Both the position numbers and the translations under genes were made by a program. Positions 34,021-43,517 of a DNA stretch of 64,000 bases are shown here, piece after piece (the stretch's first letter is position 1; every line of letters begins with the position of its first letter). Source of the stretch: Boesenbergia rotunda (Eukaryota > Streptophyta > Magnoliopsida > Zingiberales > Zingiberaceae); contig JAGFNQ010001617.1 of the NCBI GenBank assembly GCA_024364735.1, positions 62,001 to 126,000 of the forward strand, given 5' to 3'. The notes under the pieces are model-generated. The model made no database searches, had not been told where the DNA came from, and worked only from the letters and a program-made list of their open reading frames with translations.

Positions 34021-35500
34021 AGTATAAAATCAGCAAGAGCTTGTAATTTGATGGTGGTACGGGATGGTACTCAATCTCATACTCGCTCAACTTTGTCGTC
34101 CACTTGATCAACCATCCTGAAGCTTCTGGGTTTGTGAGGATGCGCCCAAGCGGGCTATTGGTGAGCACCACCACCGGGCGCGCTAAGAAATACGGCCTCA
34201 GTCTTCAGGCTGTGAGTACCAGAGCATAGGCCATCTTCTCTAGTGTAGTATACTGAGTTTCTGCGTCCTTCAGGAGATGCCCACAGAAGTAGATTGGGTA
34301 TTGAGTAGTACCTTCTTCCCGAATAAGTGCAGAACCCATGGCTTGGTCAGCCGCGGATAGGTAGACGAGCAGTGTTTCTCCCTCCAACAGTTTATAGAGG
34401 ATGGGGAGCTCGGCGAGGTATGCTTTCAAATCTGTGAAAGCCTTCTCATACTGATCATCTCATTCGAACTTAATGACCTTCCTCAAGATTTTGAAGAATG
34501 ACAGAGTTCTATCCGCCAATTTGGAGATGAACCAAGACAGAGTTGTAATTCTGTCATTCAGCCGCTACACCTCCTTGAAGTTGCGAGGGGATGGCATGTT
34601 GAGGATGACTTATACTTTCTCGGAGTTAGCTTCAATTCCCCTTTCTGTCACCATGTACCCGAGGAACCGACCACTCTTCACTCCGAACAGACACTTGGCG
34701 GGGTTCAGTTTCAAATTGTTGGCCCTCAGGGTGGCGAATGTTTCCTCTAGATCGGCTATCATGTCTTTCTCCTTCTCGGTCTTGACTAGGATATCATCGA
34801 CGTATACCTCAATGTTCCTCCCAATCTGGTGGCAAAAGACCTTGTCCATCATCCACTGATAGGTTTCCCCTACATTGCGCAACCCAAACGGCATGACATT
34901 GTAGTAGTAGGTACCGTCGACTGTCATGAAACTAGCTTTTTTCTTGGTCTTCCCAGGTAAGAGGAACCTGGTGGTATCCCTCATAAGCATCTAACATCGA
35001 AATAAAATTTCAACCAGAGGTAGAATCCACCAGCCGATCTATGTGAGGCAAGAGGTAGCAGTCTTTAGGGCAGACTTTATTCAAATCTCAAAAATCAATA
35101 CAGACACGCCATTTACCCCCAAGCTTAGGGACAAGTGCAACATTTGCCAGCCAGGTCAGGAATTGGACTTCTCATATGTGTTCGACCTTTAGCAACTTGG
35201 CGACCTCTTCCCTGATGATCTTGTCATGCTCGGGCGCAAAGTGTCTTCGCCTCTATTTCACTGGCCGAGCTCCCTGGGTTACGATGCGTGGCCAAGGCAG
35301 GGGGACTCCTTTGATCTCTTCTGTAGCCCACGCAAACACGTCCCGATGGTCCTTTAGGCAGCTGATCAGATGACTTTTAAGCTCTGGTGTAAGGTCAACC
35401 ACTATCCTTGCGATTCCTCCTGCTTACTGAGGATGAATCTGGACCTCTTCGCTTTCGACCACCCCGCGCTCTTCTTTAGGCCTTTCTTCTTCTCGAGGGT
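34021..35500 (-). pseudogene. pol: Tat reverse transcriptase and RNase H
   Basis: RT spans about 35180-34600. Seen are WLANVALVPK near 35150, a CIDFR-like block near 35095, YYYNVMPFGLRNVGETYQWM (about 34905-34845), the active-site YVDDILVKT (about 34805) and GRFLGYMVTERGIEAN. The RNase H part is at 34429-34205 (YLSAADQAMGSALIREE) and 34174-33975 (WLIKWTTKLSEYEIEYHP). Stops or frame changes lie near 34995, 34565, 34455 and 34205. Confidence 0.82.
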
Positions 35501-35503
35501 TTG

Positions 35504-36586
35504 TCAGGTCGATTTGTAATGTTTCATGCGCTTCGAGTTCTTGTGGGATTCGGTCCTGACCTCCCCACTATTGCATCGCCGGGAAGCTAGCTGGTCCCCT
35601 TTGATTTCGGCCACCTGCTCACCAACCGGGAACTTGATTTTCTGGTGGTATACTGAGACCACCGCCTGAAATAGGCTGAGCGTCGGATGCCCCAGGATGG
35701 CGTTGTAGGATGATGGGGCATCCACGATCATGAAGGGCGTCCTTCTTGTCATTTTCAGCGTGTCATCCCCTAGAGACAGAGACAGGGAGATCTGCCCTAT
35801 CGGCTGCACTTTGTATCTGGTGAAATCGAGGAGTGGAGTGGAGACCGGATATAGCTCGTCCTCATCGATCTGCATCTGGTCCAAAGCTGCCTTGTACAGG
35901 ATATTGATGGAGCTACCTGTATCTATAAAGACGCGCTTAACCTCGTAATTAGCTATGTGTGTGAGGATTACCAGAGCATCTTCATGGGGAGCTTCCACGT
36001 CCTCCATGTCTTTGGGGCCGAATGAAATGACAGGGCCCTGACACTTATCGCTGCTCATCCCAATGGCGTAGTTCTTCAGCCAACGCGTGTGGGCCTTCCT
36101 TGCCTGATGAGAATCTCCCCCGGTAGGTCCCCCAGAGATCACTCCCACATGGTCCGATGGAGGCCCACGCACTGGAACTTTACCCTTCTTGGGATCTCTC
36201 TCAGGGGCAATAGATTGGCGAGGAACTATCTCCCGACTCCTTCCCCTCGACCATGACCGAGATCGTTGCCTGATTCTATCCTCTCCGGATTGTCGTCGAT
36301 GAGGGGAAGGACTTCGCCAAGGGGATCGCCGTCGATACCCTGCTTTATTCCACCGTTTGCGAGGCTTAGTGTACGTGTCCTGAGACCTCCTTTTCATTAA
36401 GGCATAGCACTCCTCTGTAGAGTGTGTTGTACTGTCGTGGAAGTTGCAGTACTTCTTCAATGGTCCAAGTTCCGCGGTGTCGACTGTCTCCACTAATCTC
36501 TTCTTACCAACCCAGTGATCCTTCCCAAAGCGAGGATCTTTCGCCCGGGATGGTGTGGGTGGTTCTCTTCTCTCAGATTGTACCAA
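35504..36586 (-). pseudogene. Tat gag C-terminus and protease
   Basis: A 360-codon open frame. It contains a zinc-knuckle-like motif of the Tat type (CNFHDSTTHSTEEC, about 36450-36410), a basic Arg/Ser-rich region (RSWSRGRSREIVPRQS), then a retropepsin: VFIDTGSSINILYK (catalytic Asp-Thr-Gly, about 35940-35900), TPFMIVDAPSSYNAILGHPT (about 35735-35680) and a C-terminal YHQKIKFPV. This matches the order in Retand/Tat elements. The ATG at 36586 is probably internal, since gag homology continues upstream in other frames. Confidence 0.8.
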
Positions 36587-37510
36587 GATCTGTTTAGAGC
36601 TCCCGCCGGATCTTTGCGGCGAGCATGCTGCACCTCTTCGACGTTGACGTGCTTGACGGAGCGCCCAATTAGTCGTCGAAGCTGGCTGGTGGCTTCTTCA
36701 CCAGCGATCGAAAGAAGTCACCTTTGAGGAGTCCTTGCATAAAGGCGCTGATGAGGATCTCCGAAGTAGCGGTTGGCACGTCTTGAGCCACCTGATTGTA
36801 CAAATGGATATAGTCCTTCAGCGATTCTTTCGCCTTCTGCTTAAGGGCGAACAGGTTCGGCGTCATCTTCTGATATCACAAGCTGTTAGCAAAGTGGTGC
36901 AAGAAGACAGTTCTAAACTCCAGGAAAGAGTTTATTGAACCCTGGGGCAGCCTTTGGAACCATCTCTGAGCAGCTCCAGACAAGGTGTTCAGGAACACCC
37001 GACACTTCACACCATCTGTGTATTGGTATAGGAGGCCCGCGTTCTCGAACTTGTAGATGTGGTCCTCCAGATCCTTCTTCCCGTTGTAGTCAGCAATTCC
37101 TGGACCGCAAAATTACTTGGGCATGGGGTCCGCTACGATCTCTGGAGAAAAAGCGGTAGATGGAGACTTTATCAGAGCTTTAGAGGCCTCAATATTCCCC
37201 AGTCCTTCCTCCTGCCTTAAAGTGCTGGAGACGACAGAGTTTTCCATCTCTAGATCTCCCATGGAATCTTGTTGGGGCGCTAGAGTTGTCATTACCGGTC
37301 CCGCCGGTGGCGAGACGGATCTTCGGTTTCGGGGGTGTGAGGCAGATATTCTCGGGATTTCGCCTTGCACTGAAGCCGCTCGTCATAAAGCGGCTTGCTC
37401 GATCTGGTGTTGTTCCAGCGCTCCTTTGATGGCGGTGGCGACTAGGCGATCCAACTCCTCCCTCATCAAGATGATGGGTTGTCCCTCTGGATCCGCCATC
37501 ACGGTGCTCC
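36587..37510 (-). pseudogene. gag: Tat gag N-terminal part (broken)
   Basis: Retrotransposon-gag (PF03732-type) features are seen: ESLKDYIHLYNQVAQDVP and ISAFMQGLLKGDFFRSL at 36866-36670. Upstream frames (37386-37113) carry the Pro/Asn-rich N-terminus. Frame changes lie near 36870 and 37110. The start is probably near the ATG at about 37500, close to the primer-binding block. Confidence 0.65.
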
Positions 37511-37531
37511 TTCTGGTGCTTTGATTAGTTT

Positions 37532-37549
37532 CACACAGATGGCGCCAAA
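37532..37549 (-). promoter_or_regulatory. Primer-binding-site block of Tat element
   Basis: Minus-strand TTTGGCGCCATCTGTGTG, similar to the TTTGGCGCCGTCTGTGGG block found after the 5' LTR in Tat and Athila elements. Confidence 0.6.
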
Positions 37550-37552
37550 CTT

Positions 37553-38400
37553 ATTCCGGAAGGGAACGACGCGGATAGCGAGTCACCAAAGCGCAGCCCA
37601 CGAGGATGATGACGGGGAGAAGACGATCGCACCCTGTGAGATTAACACGAGCGTTAATGGGAACACATCGGAAGGTTTTCCGGCGGAGCCCACTCCGACG
37701 CTCAAGTCAGGATTCTTATCTCTCTTTAGGAGGACAACAAGGAATCAGAATTTGGTTAAATTCGAAAAGTTTACCCCTTTATCTAGATGCCGAAGCACCT
37801 TATATACTTGAGGTTTCGGTCATACGTGTCCCTACGTTCTCCTCCACGTTCCCTAATCATCGGTTACTTGATATCTTTTGGTAACGGTCACTGCGATCAT
37901 TAAGGCCTTAATTGTCGCGTGTTGTAGATAATAATTATCCGATGATTTTCCTGTTCTGGAAAGAAGAACTGCTACTTGAAGTTGGGTTATCTCCTATATT
38001 GATCTTTGGGCTCCACTCTCCCGAGTCGGTCTCGGGGTCTCATCTCCCAATCTGATCTTGGAGTCTTCATTTGTTTTATCGAGACGGTCTCGGGGGCATG
38101 ACTCCTGAGATGACCTCGGGGGGGCCTTCGTCTGTTCACTTGAGGTAGTCTCGGCAGCCCGATACCCGGCCTGACCTCGGGGTCTTTTGCCTATTCTCCC
38201 GAGGTGGTCTCGGGAGCCCGACACCCGGCCTAACCTCGGGGGCTTTTGCCTATTCTCCCGAGGTGGTCTCGGGAGCCCGACACCCGGCCTGACCTCGGGG
38301 GCTTTTGCCTATTCTCCTGAGACAGCCTCAGTCTGACCTCAGAGCTCTGACCTGGCGAGCCTTGCCACGTAGCTTTCACGTGCCATATGTTCACCCTGAA
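37553..38400 (-). repeat. 5' LTR of Tat element (outer limit approximate)
   Basis: The inner end is near 37553, next to the primer block. It contains an ACTTGAGCGTCGGAGTGG block (minus strand, about 37705-37687), typical of Tat LTRs, and a 59-bp tandem array (38018-38335). The outer end near 38400 is a guess. Confidence 0.6.
38018..38335. repeat. 59-bp tandem array with an 8-bp-arm palindrome
   Basis: About five units. The best three start at 38196, 38255 and 38314 (exactly 59 bp apart). Well-preserved units contain CTCCCGAG...CTCGGGAG, a perfect 8-bp dyad with a 5-nt centre, followed by CCGGCCTGACCTCGGGGG. Confidence 0.8.
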
Positions 38401-39584
38401 ATGCTCATCCCTATCATAACTCTAGTGAGTTTGTTCTCTGGAATTGGTCAACTGAGTGCAAAACATGAAATAGAAAAAAATGGAAGCTAGCAGTGACAAT
38501 TTTGAGTTTTGATTCTGCACTACAACAACATGAATTTGAACTCTTAACATTCTAGTGGCAAATTCATGCCCTTATTCCAGCTAAATTCTGTATAATTTAA
38601 ACTAAAGTTACAGTCGGAATCCTAATTCTGAAACCTAAGCTTCAATTCTAAAAATTCTGGACACGAGAGCTAAAATCTGAAGTTCTGAATTGCATGAATT
38701 CTTTAAGTTTGAGTTCTGCTGAGTCTGATATCTAAAGTTGGTTTATGAAAGAGATTATTAAAATGCTGAAATGCAGAATTCTATTTGTGATTGATTAAAT
38801 TTGCTCTCTAAAATTTTGGTTGAATTGAATTATTGAAATGTTAGTTGGATCCAACACTTTGAGTTTGATACTTCACCACACATCAATAGAAGTGGAAATA
38901 AGAAATAGAATGTCTGATTCAATACAACAATTGGAAAAATTGGCATGCTGAAGCTACACGTTGATGCATTAGAATTTCAGAAACTCTGAAATCTGATCGA
39001 CAAACTAAATGTTTCTAAAATTTTCAGAACTCAACCCATAATTAGTGTTTATTTGTTTCTTCCATTGATCAGCTCGCACAAGAGTTAATTGGATAGAATG
39101 AGGCTGTTCCAAAAGAGCCATGCACTTGGATATCAAGGCGCACATGCTTTAGAGATGTTCATCTATATACATCATTTGGTCAACTCTTCAAGTTTAATCC
39201 TCCAATACTATTCCCTTCTTATTAGTTTCTCTTCTCTTGCCATTTTGTTAGCTTCACCTAATTTATTTTTAAATCCATTTCAATTTACAATAAATCCTTT
39301 TGATTCATTCATATTATCTTGTGCAAAATTAGAGGTGACCGAATGGTTCGGATGATCAAACGGTAAGATCCAGTCAATAGGAAGCTGAGATGGCACTAGG
39401 TTGTGACATGGTAGTCAAAGTGTTCGATATGTTGACACGACATCTACTGTGAACAAGGATAAGCTTCAAAAAGTTGACATTGTACGAATAAGCTTTGAAG
39501 AAGAAGATGCGGTTAAAGTTAATCTTCGAGATGTTGGCGTGGCGAATTGAATCGGTGACAATCAAGCAAATAGAAAATAGACTT
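38401..39584. other. Unassigned region
   Basis: AT-moderate sequence with frequent TTCTGAA and AATTCTG words and no frame with recognisable protein similarity. It may be old decayed element sequence. I can support no feature here. Confidence 0.4.
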
Positions 39585-39589
39585 CAGGC

Positions 39590-40525
39590 TATTGGTACCA
39601 TGGAGGCCGATTAGAGGGGATGAATAAATCTACACGTTTAAATTATATTTTTTACAAGTTCTTTAGTAAAGATTGATAGATTAGTTAAATAGAATAAAAA
39701 TCAACATAAACATAACTTAAATTATGTAAAAGACTAGCAGAGTTTACTTGGTTGCAACAAGGATGGTTACTAATCCAAAGCAATTGAAAAGCGTTCTAAA
39801 GATCTCCTTCGTGAAAGGCGAAGAAGCCTTTTACAAACCTTGACAGCTCAGAATAGAGTAGAAAAGATAAATACAGTTGTTGTTACTTCTTCCTACTCTA
39901 GGGGATTATTTATAGTCCAAAAAGGTGAGTTACCATTGAGTTGAGGCACCTCAGTTGAGACCTAAGGCGCATTAGTTGGATAAGAAATTATCCATGCAAC
40001 CAACGGTAACTTTTGATAAGTTTCTATCCGAGGCGCCTCAGTTCCAACTTGAGGCGCCTCGGGTTCTAACTGAGGCACCTCAGTTCTGCCTATAAAACTC
40101 CATCCAATCAACTAACGCGCCTCCAGAGGCAACTGAGGCACATCAGTTGACCATTTGGTCAAAGTCAACAATCACATTAACCTTTTCGTCTTTCGTCCGC
40201 GTGAGTGATTTTCGGCCATCTAGAGTGGAACTCACCCAAATCCTACTCCAGCATTTTCCTCAAACGGACTTCCTCTTCGATTTCTCGTCCCTCGGACATC
40301 GCGTACGCCTTCTCATCCACCAATATATTCTTCTGCAGCCTTTGCATCCCTTGGATGCACCGAGCCCGTCGGCTCCCTTCTCTGTGTCATCCTTCTTGTT
40401 TGTTGTGTCTTCCGCTCGACTTTTTATGCTTCTAAGTTCCTGCACACTTAGATACAAGGAGCAGAAACACATACGACCTAACTTGACTTGGTTGATCATA
40501 TCAAAACCAATCCGGGATACTTATA
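39590..40525 (-). repeat. 3' LTR of degenerate copia-like element
   Basis: Starts TATTGG (mutated from TGTTGG) and ends CTTATA (mutated from CTTACA). It contains GAGGCGCCTC-type palindromes (about 39945-40150) and a TATA-like region near 39910. A purine tract (40526-40542) follows in element sense. Confidence 0.8.
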
Positions 40526-40739
40526 ATCTCTCTCATTTTGATGTGCATCAACCCAAGTTAAGTTAGGATAAACTAAACATAGAAAAAACATTATTTTATA
40601 ACAAAGAAAACACTAAAACATTTCAGCACATGTAAAATATTGCAATTAGGACCTCTCCCTTAACTTAACCCTCAAATTCTCCCCCTTTGATCATATCAAA
40701 AAATGGGGTTTATGTAGACTTCTTAGAGAGAGAAAAATA

Positions 40740-41325
40740 TATTTTTTAAGTGTTGAAAAATAAGTTCAATCATAGAGATTAGAAATTTTTTATAAATATA
40801 ATTTTTAAAATTGGATTTTGATCGAAAAAATCTAACAATTTTTTATAACGTTCAAAAAACAATGTATAGATCTTGAAAAATCGAAATCCCTCGGAACTCA
40901 CCCAAATTTGACTCCAACATTTTCCTTTCCTCCTCGGTTTCTCGTTTCTCGGACATCATGTACGCCTTCTCATCCACCAATATACTCTTCTGTAGCTTTT
41001 GCATCCCTCGGATGCACCGAGCCCGTCGGCTCTCTTCTCTGTGTCATCCTTCTTGTTTGTTGCGTCTTTCGCTCGACGTACTTTTTATGCTTCTAAGCTC
41101 CTGCACACTTAGACACAAGGATCAGAAACACATACAACCTAATGTGACTTGGTTGATCACATCAAAATCAATCCGGGATACTTATAATCTCTCTCATTTT
41201 GATGTACATCAACCCAAGTTAAGTTAGAATAAACTAAACATAGAAACAATATTATTTTATAACAAAGAAAACAATAAAACATTTCAGCACATATAAAATA
41301 TTGCAATTAGGACCTCCCCCTATCC
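40740..41325. repeat. Tandem duplication of LTR end and adjacent 3' region
   Basis: Sequence from about 40890 to 41320 repeats about 40205-40660, including the LTR terminus, the purine tract and the adjacent stretch ending GCAATTAGGACCTC. It is a local duplication, or remains of a second nested copy. Confidence 0.7.
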
Positions 41326-41329
41326 AAAA

Positions 41330-42170
41330 GCCCCTCATAACCGTTGAGGGCTAGAAGGCGAAGGCTTGTGAGAACTCAGCTTCTTCATCCTCGCACTAGT
41401 CCGATCAGTCAGTCGCACTTCCCTCGATCAGACTTGAAGGGGGGATTTGTAATCGGGTTGAATGAGCCCTAGTCGGGACGAGGAATGAAGAAGCTGCCCA
41501 ACACAACAACGGTAGGATGGAACAAACCCTCCCGGGAATCCCCAAGGGCGACAGGAAGGGCAGTTGGGGATCCCTCTCAGGAGCACCCCGGGAGGATAAG
41601 CCCCGAGAGCACCTCGGGAGCTGTGGTGCAAGAAAAACCTGAGCTCTCCTCGGGGGGTGGAGCCTCCGTAATAACCAACCTCAGACACCGACCCCCTCGG
41701 GGTACGGATAAGTACTTCCACTAGAAAAGGTCTTCACGACCCTTGGATATCGCAACGGGCAGAAGCCGATAATGATGCAGACCGTTTCAAAGGATATCCC
41801 GTACTCCCCGAAAGTAGGGGAAACGTGGCTTCAATACCGGAGACGTGGCACTGATCAGGGGGAGACAGCTAGCCTGCCGCCATCGGTATAAAAGATAGTC
41901 TCACCCCTCCAGTAAGGGGGGTGACGCTCTCTCATTCTACATACTGTCTTTTTTTCTCGCTGCCATTCCTCTTCGGAGAACCTACTAACTTGAGCGTCGG
42001 AGTGGACTTCGTCGGACCCTTGCCGGCGTGTCCCCTAACGCTTATGTTAACTTCGCAGAACCCCAAGTTCCTCCTTGGCGCGACAACTTCCCCGCGGGCA
42101 GAAACCTCGATCACTGGCCATCGCCGACGACTCCTTCCGGAACACATACATATAATAAATATAAAATGCA
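41330..42170 (+). mobile_element. Tat-type LTR fragment with 3' flank (plus strand)
   Basis: A purine tract GAAGGGGGGATT at 41436-41447 is followed by TGTAATCGGG, a likely LTR start. Downstream are a TATA box (TATAAAAG, about 41887-41894) and ACTTGAGCGTCGGAGTGG (about 41989-42006), the block also found in the Tat LTR at 37553-38400. The right end is uncertain. The orientation is opposite to the host element. Confidence 0.6.
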
Positions 42171-42294
42171 AACAATGACCATGTGATTCTTATTCCAAAA
42201 TATAAATGTTTATACAAAAGCTAGGCTTTTAGTGTACATCCTAACATTTAGATGGCAGTTAGTCCTCCTAAAGCGGTTGGGCTCCGATACCAAT

Positions 42295-43235
42295 TGTTGG
42301 TCTCGTGCAGGTCGGCTAGAGAGGGGTGAATAGCCTTGCCAGTTCAAATTATATCTTTTACAAGGTCTTTAGCAAAGATGGATAAATTAGTTAAATAGAA
42401 TAAAAATCAACATAAATACAACTTAAATTATGTAAAAGGCTAGCAAAGTTTACTTGGTTGCAACCAGGGTGGTTGTTAATCCAAGACAGTTGAAAAGCGT
42501 ACTAAAGATCTCATTCGTGGAAGGCGGAGACGCATTTTACAAACTTTGATAGCTTAAAATAGAGTAGGAAAGATAAATACCATTGTTGTTATTTCTTCCT
42601 AGCTCTAGAAGCTATTTATAACCCAAAAATGTAAGTTACCGTTGAGCTGAGGCCCCTCAGTTAGATAAGAAATTATCCACGCAACCAACGGTAACTTTTG
42701 ATAAGTTTTTGATTTGAGGCGGCTTAGCTTCTATCCGAGCACCTTAGTTCCGACTTAAGGCGCTTGGGTTCTAACTGAGGCATCTCAGTTTTGCTTTGAT
42801 GCAGAACTCTATCCATTCAATCGAGGCACCTCCAGAGGCAACTGAGGTGCCTCAGTTGACCATTTGGTCAAAGTCAACATTTGTATTGACTTTTTCACCT
42901 TTCGTTCGCGTGGGTGATTTTCAGCCATCCAGAGTTGAGCTCACCTGAATTCGACTCCGGCCTTCTCCTCGAACAGGCTTCCTCCCCAGCTTCTCCTCTC
43001 TCGAACGTCGCATATGTCCTTCTTATCCATCGGTGTACTCTTCTGCAACCTTTGCGTCCCTCGGATATACCAAGCCTGTCGGCTCCCTTCCCCGTGTCAT
43101 CCTTCTCATATGTTGCGTCTTCCGCTCGACTTTTTGTACTCCTAAGCTCCTGCACACTTAGGCACAAGGATCAGAAACATATAGGATATAACTTGACTTG
43201 GTTGATCACATCAAAATCAACCCGGGGTACTTACA
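42295..43235 (-). repeat. 5' LTR of degenerate copia-like element
   Basis: TGTTGGTCTC...CTTACA on the plus strand. U5 hairpin arms GGCTA/TAGCC lie at 42314-42335, 19 nt inside the end. GAGGCGCC-like repeats are near 42640-42860. Confidence 0.8.
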
Positions 43236-43240
43236 CAGAC

Positions 43241-43508
43241 GACCAATAAAGCCAAGTCAATCGTGGACTCGAGACGAGTTGCTGATGGTAGCAAGTCCAG
43301 TCGATCGATAGAGACGTTTGATTAACCGATAGATTAAATCTGAATTTGATTATCGAGGGATTAGTCGACCGAACCAGGGATCGAGTGATCGGAGAACTTC
43401 TATAAAAGAAGCTTGACCTGATGGCTTACATTATCAATTCCAAAGTTCTCTAACTCTCGTCTTGTTCGAAAGCAATGTCTATATGCCACTATGCCCTTCC
43501 AACAACCA
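43241..43508. other. Spacer with a TATA-like site
   Basis: CTTCTATAAAAGAAG (about 43397-43411) is a palindromic TATA-like site, as in LTR promoters. No frame follows. It may be part of an older LTR interrupted by the foldback element. Confidence 0.4.
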
Positions 43509-43517
43509 AATCTCTAA
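43509..43517. other. 9-bp target-site duplication (left)
   Basis: AATCTCTAA here is repeated exactly and in direct orientation at 47418-47426, immediately outside the two ends of the foldback element. Confidence 0.9.

Larger units (their letters stand above)
30947..38400 (-). mobile_element. Tat-lineage Ty3/gypsy element, 3' LTR missing
   Basis: Minus-strand order: LTR (about 38400-37553), primer-site-like block, gag, protease, RT, RNase H, a second 'archaeal-type' RNase H, integrase. The extra RNase H between pol RNase H and integrase is diagnostic of the Tat lineage (Ogre/Retand/TatI-III). Many stops and frame changes break it. A solo LTR of another family splits integrase from the second RNase H (31936-33275). 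No 3' LTR is present. Confidence 0.82.
39590..43235 (-). mobile_element. Degenerate copia-like element without coding sequence
   Basis: LTRs 39590-40525 (936 bp) and 42295-43235 (941 bp) enclose a 1.8-kb interior. It is flanked by CAGGC (39585-39589) and CAGAC (43236-43240), a 5-bp duplication with one mismatch. A primer-binding site is at 42281-42294 (minus AATTGGTATCGGAG). The LTRs differ clearly, so the insertion is older than the others. The interior has no gag; it holds a duplicated LTR segment (40890-41320) and a Tat LTR fragment (41330-42170). Confidence 0.82.
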
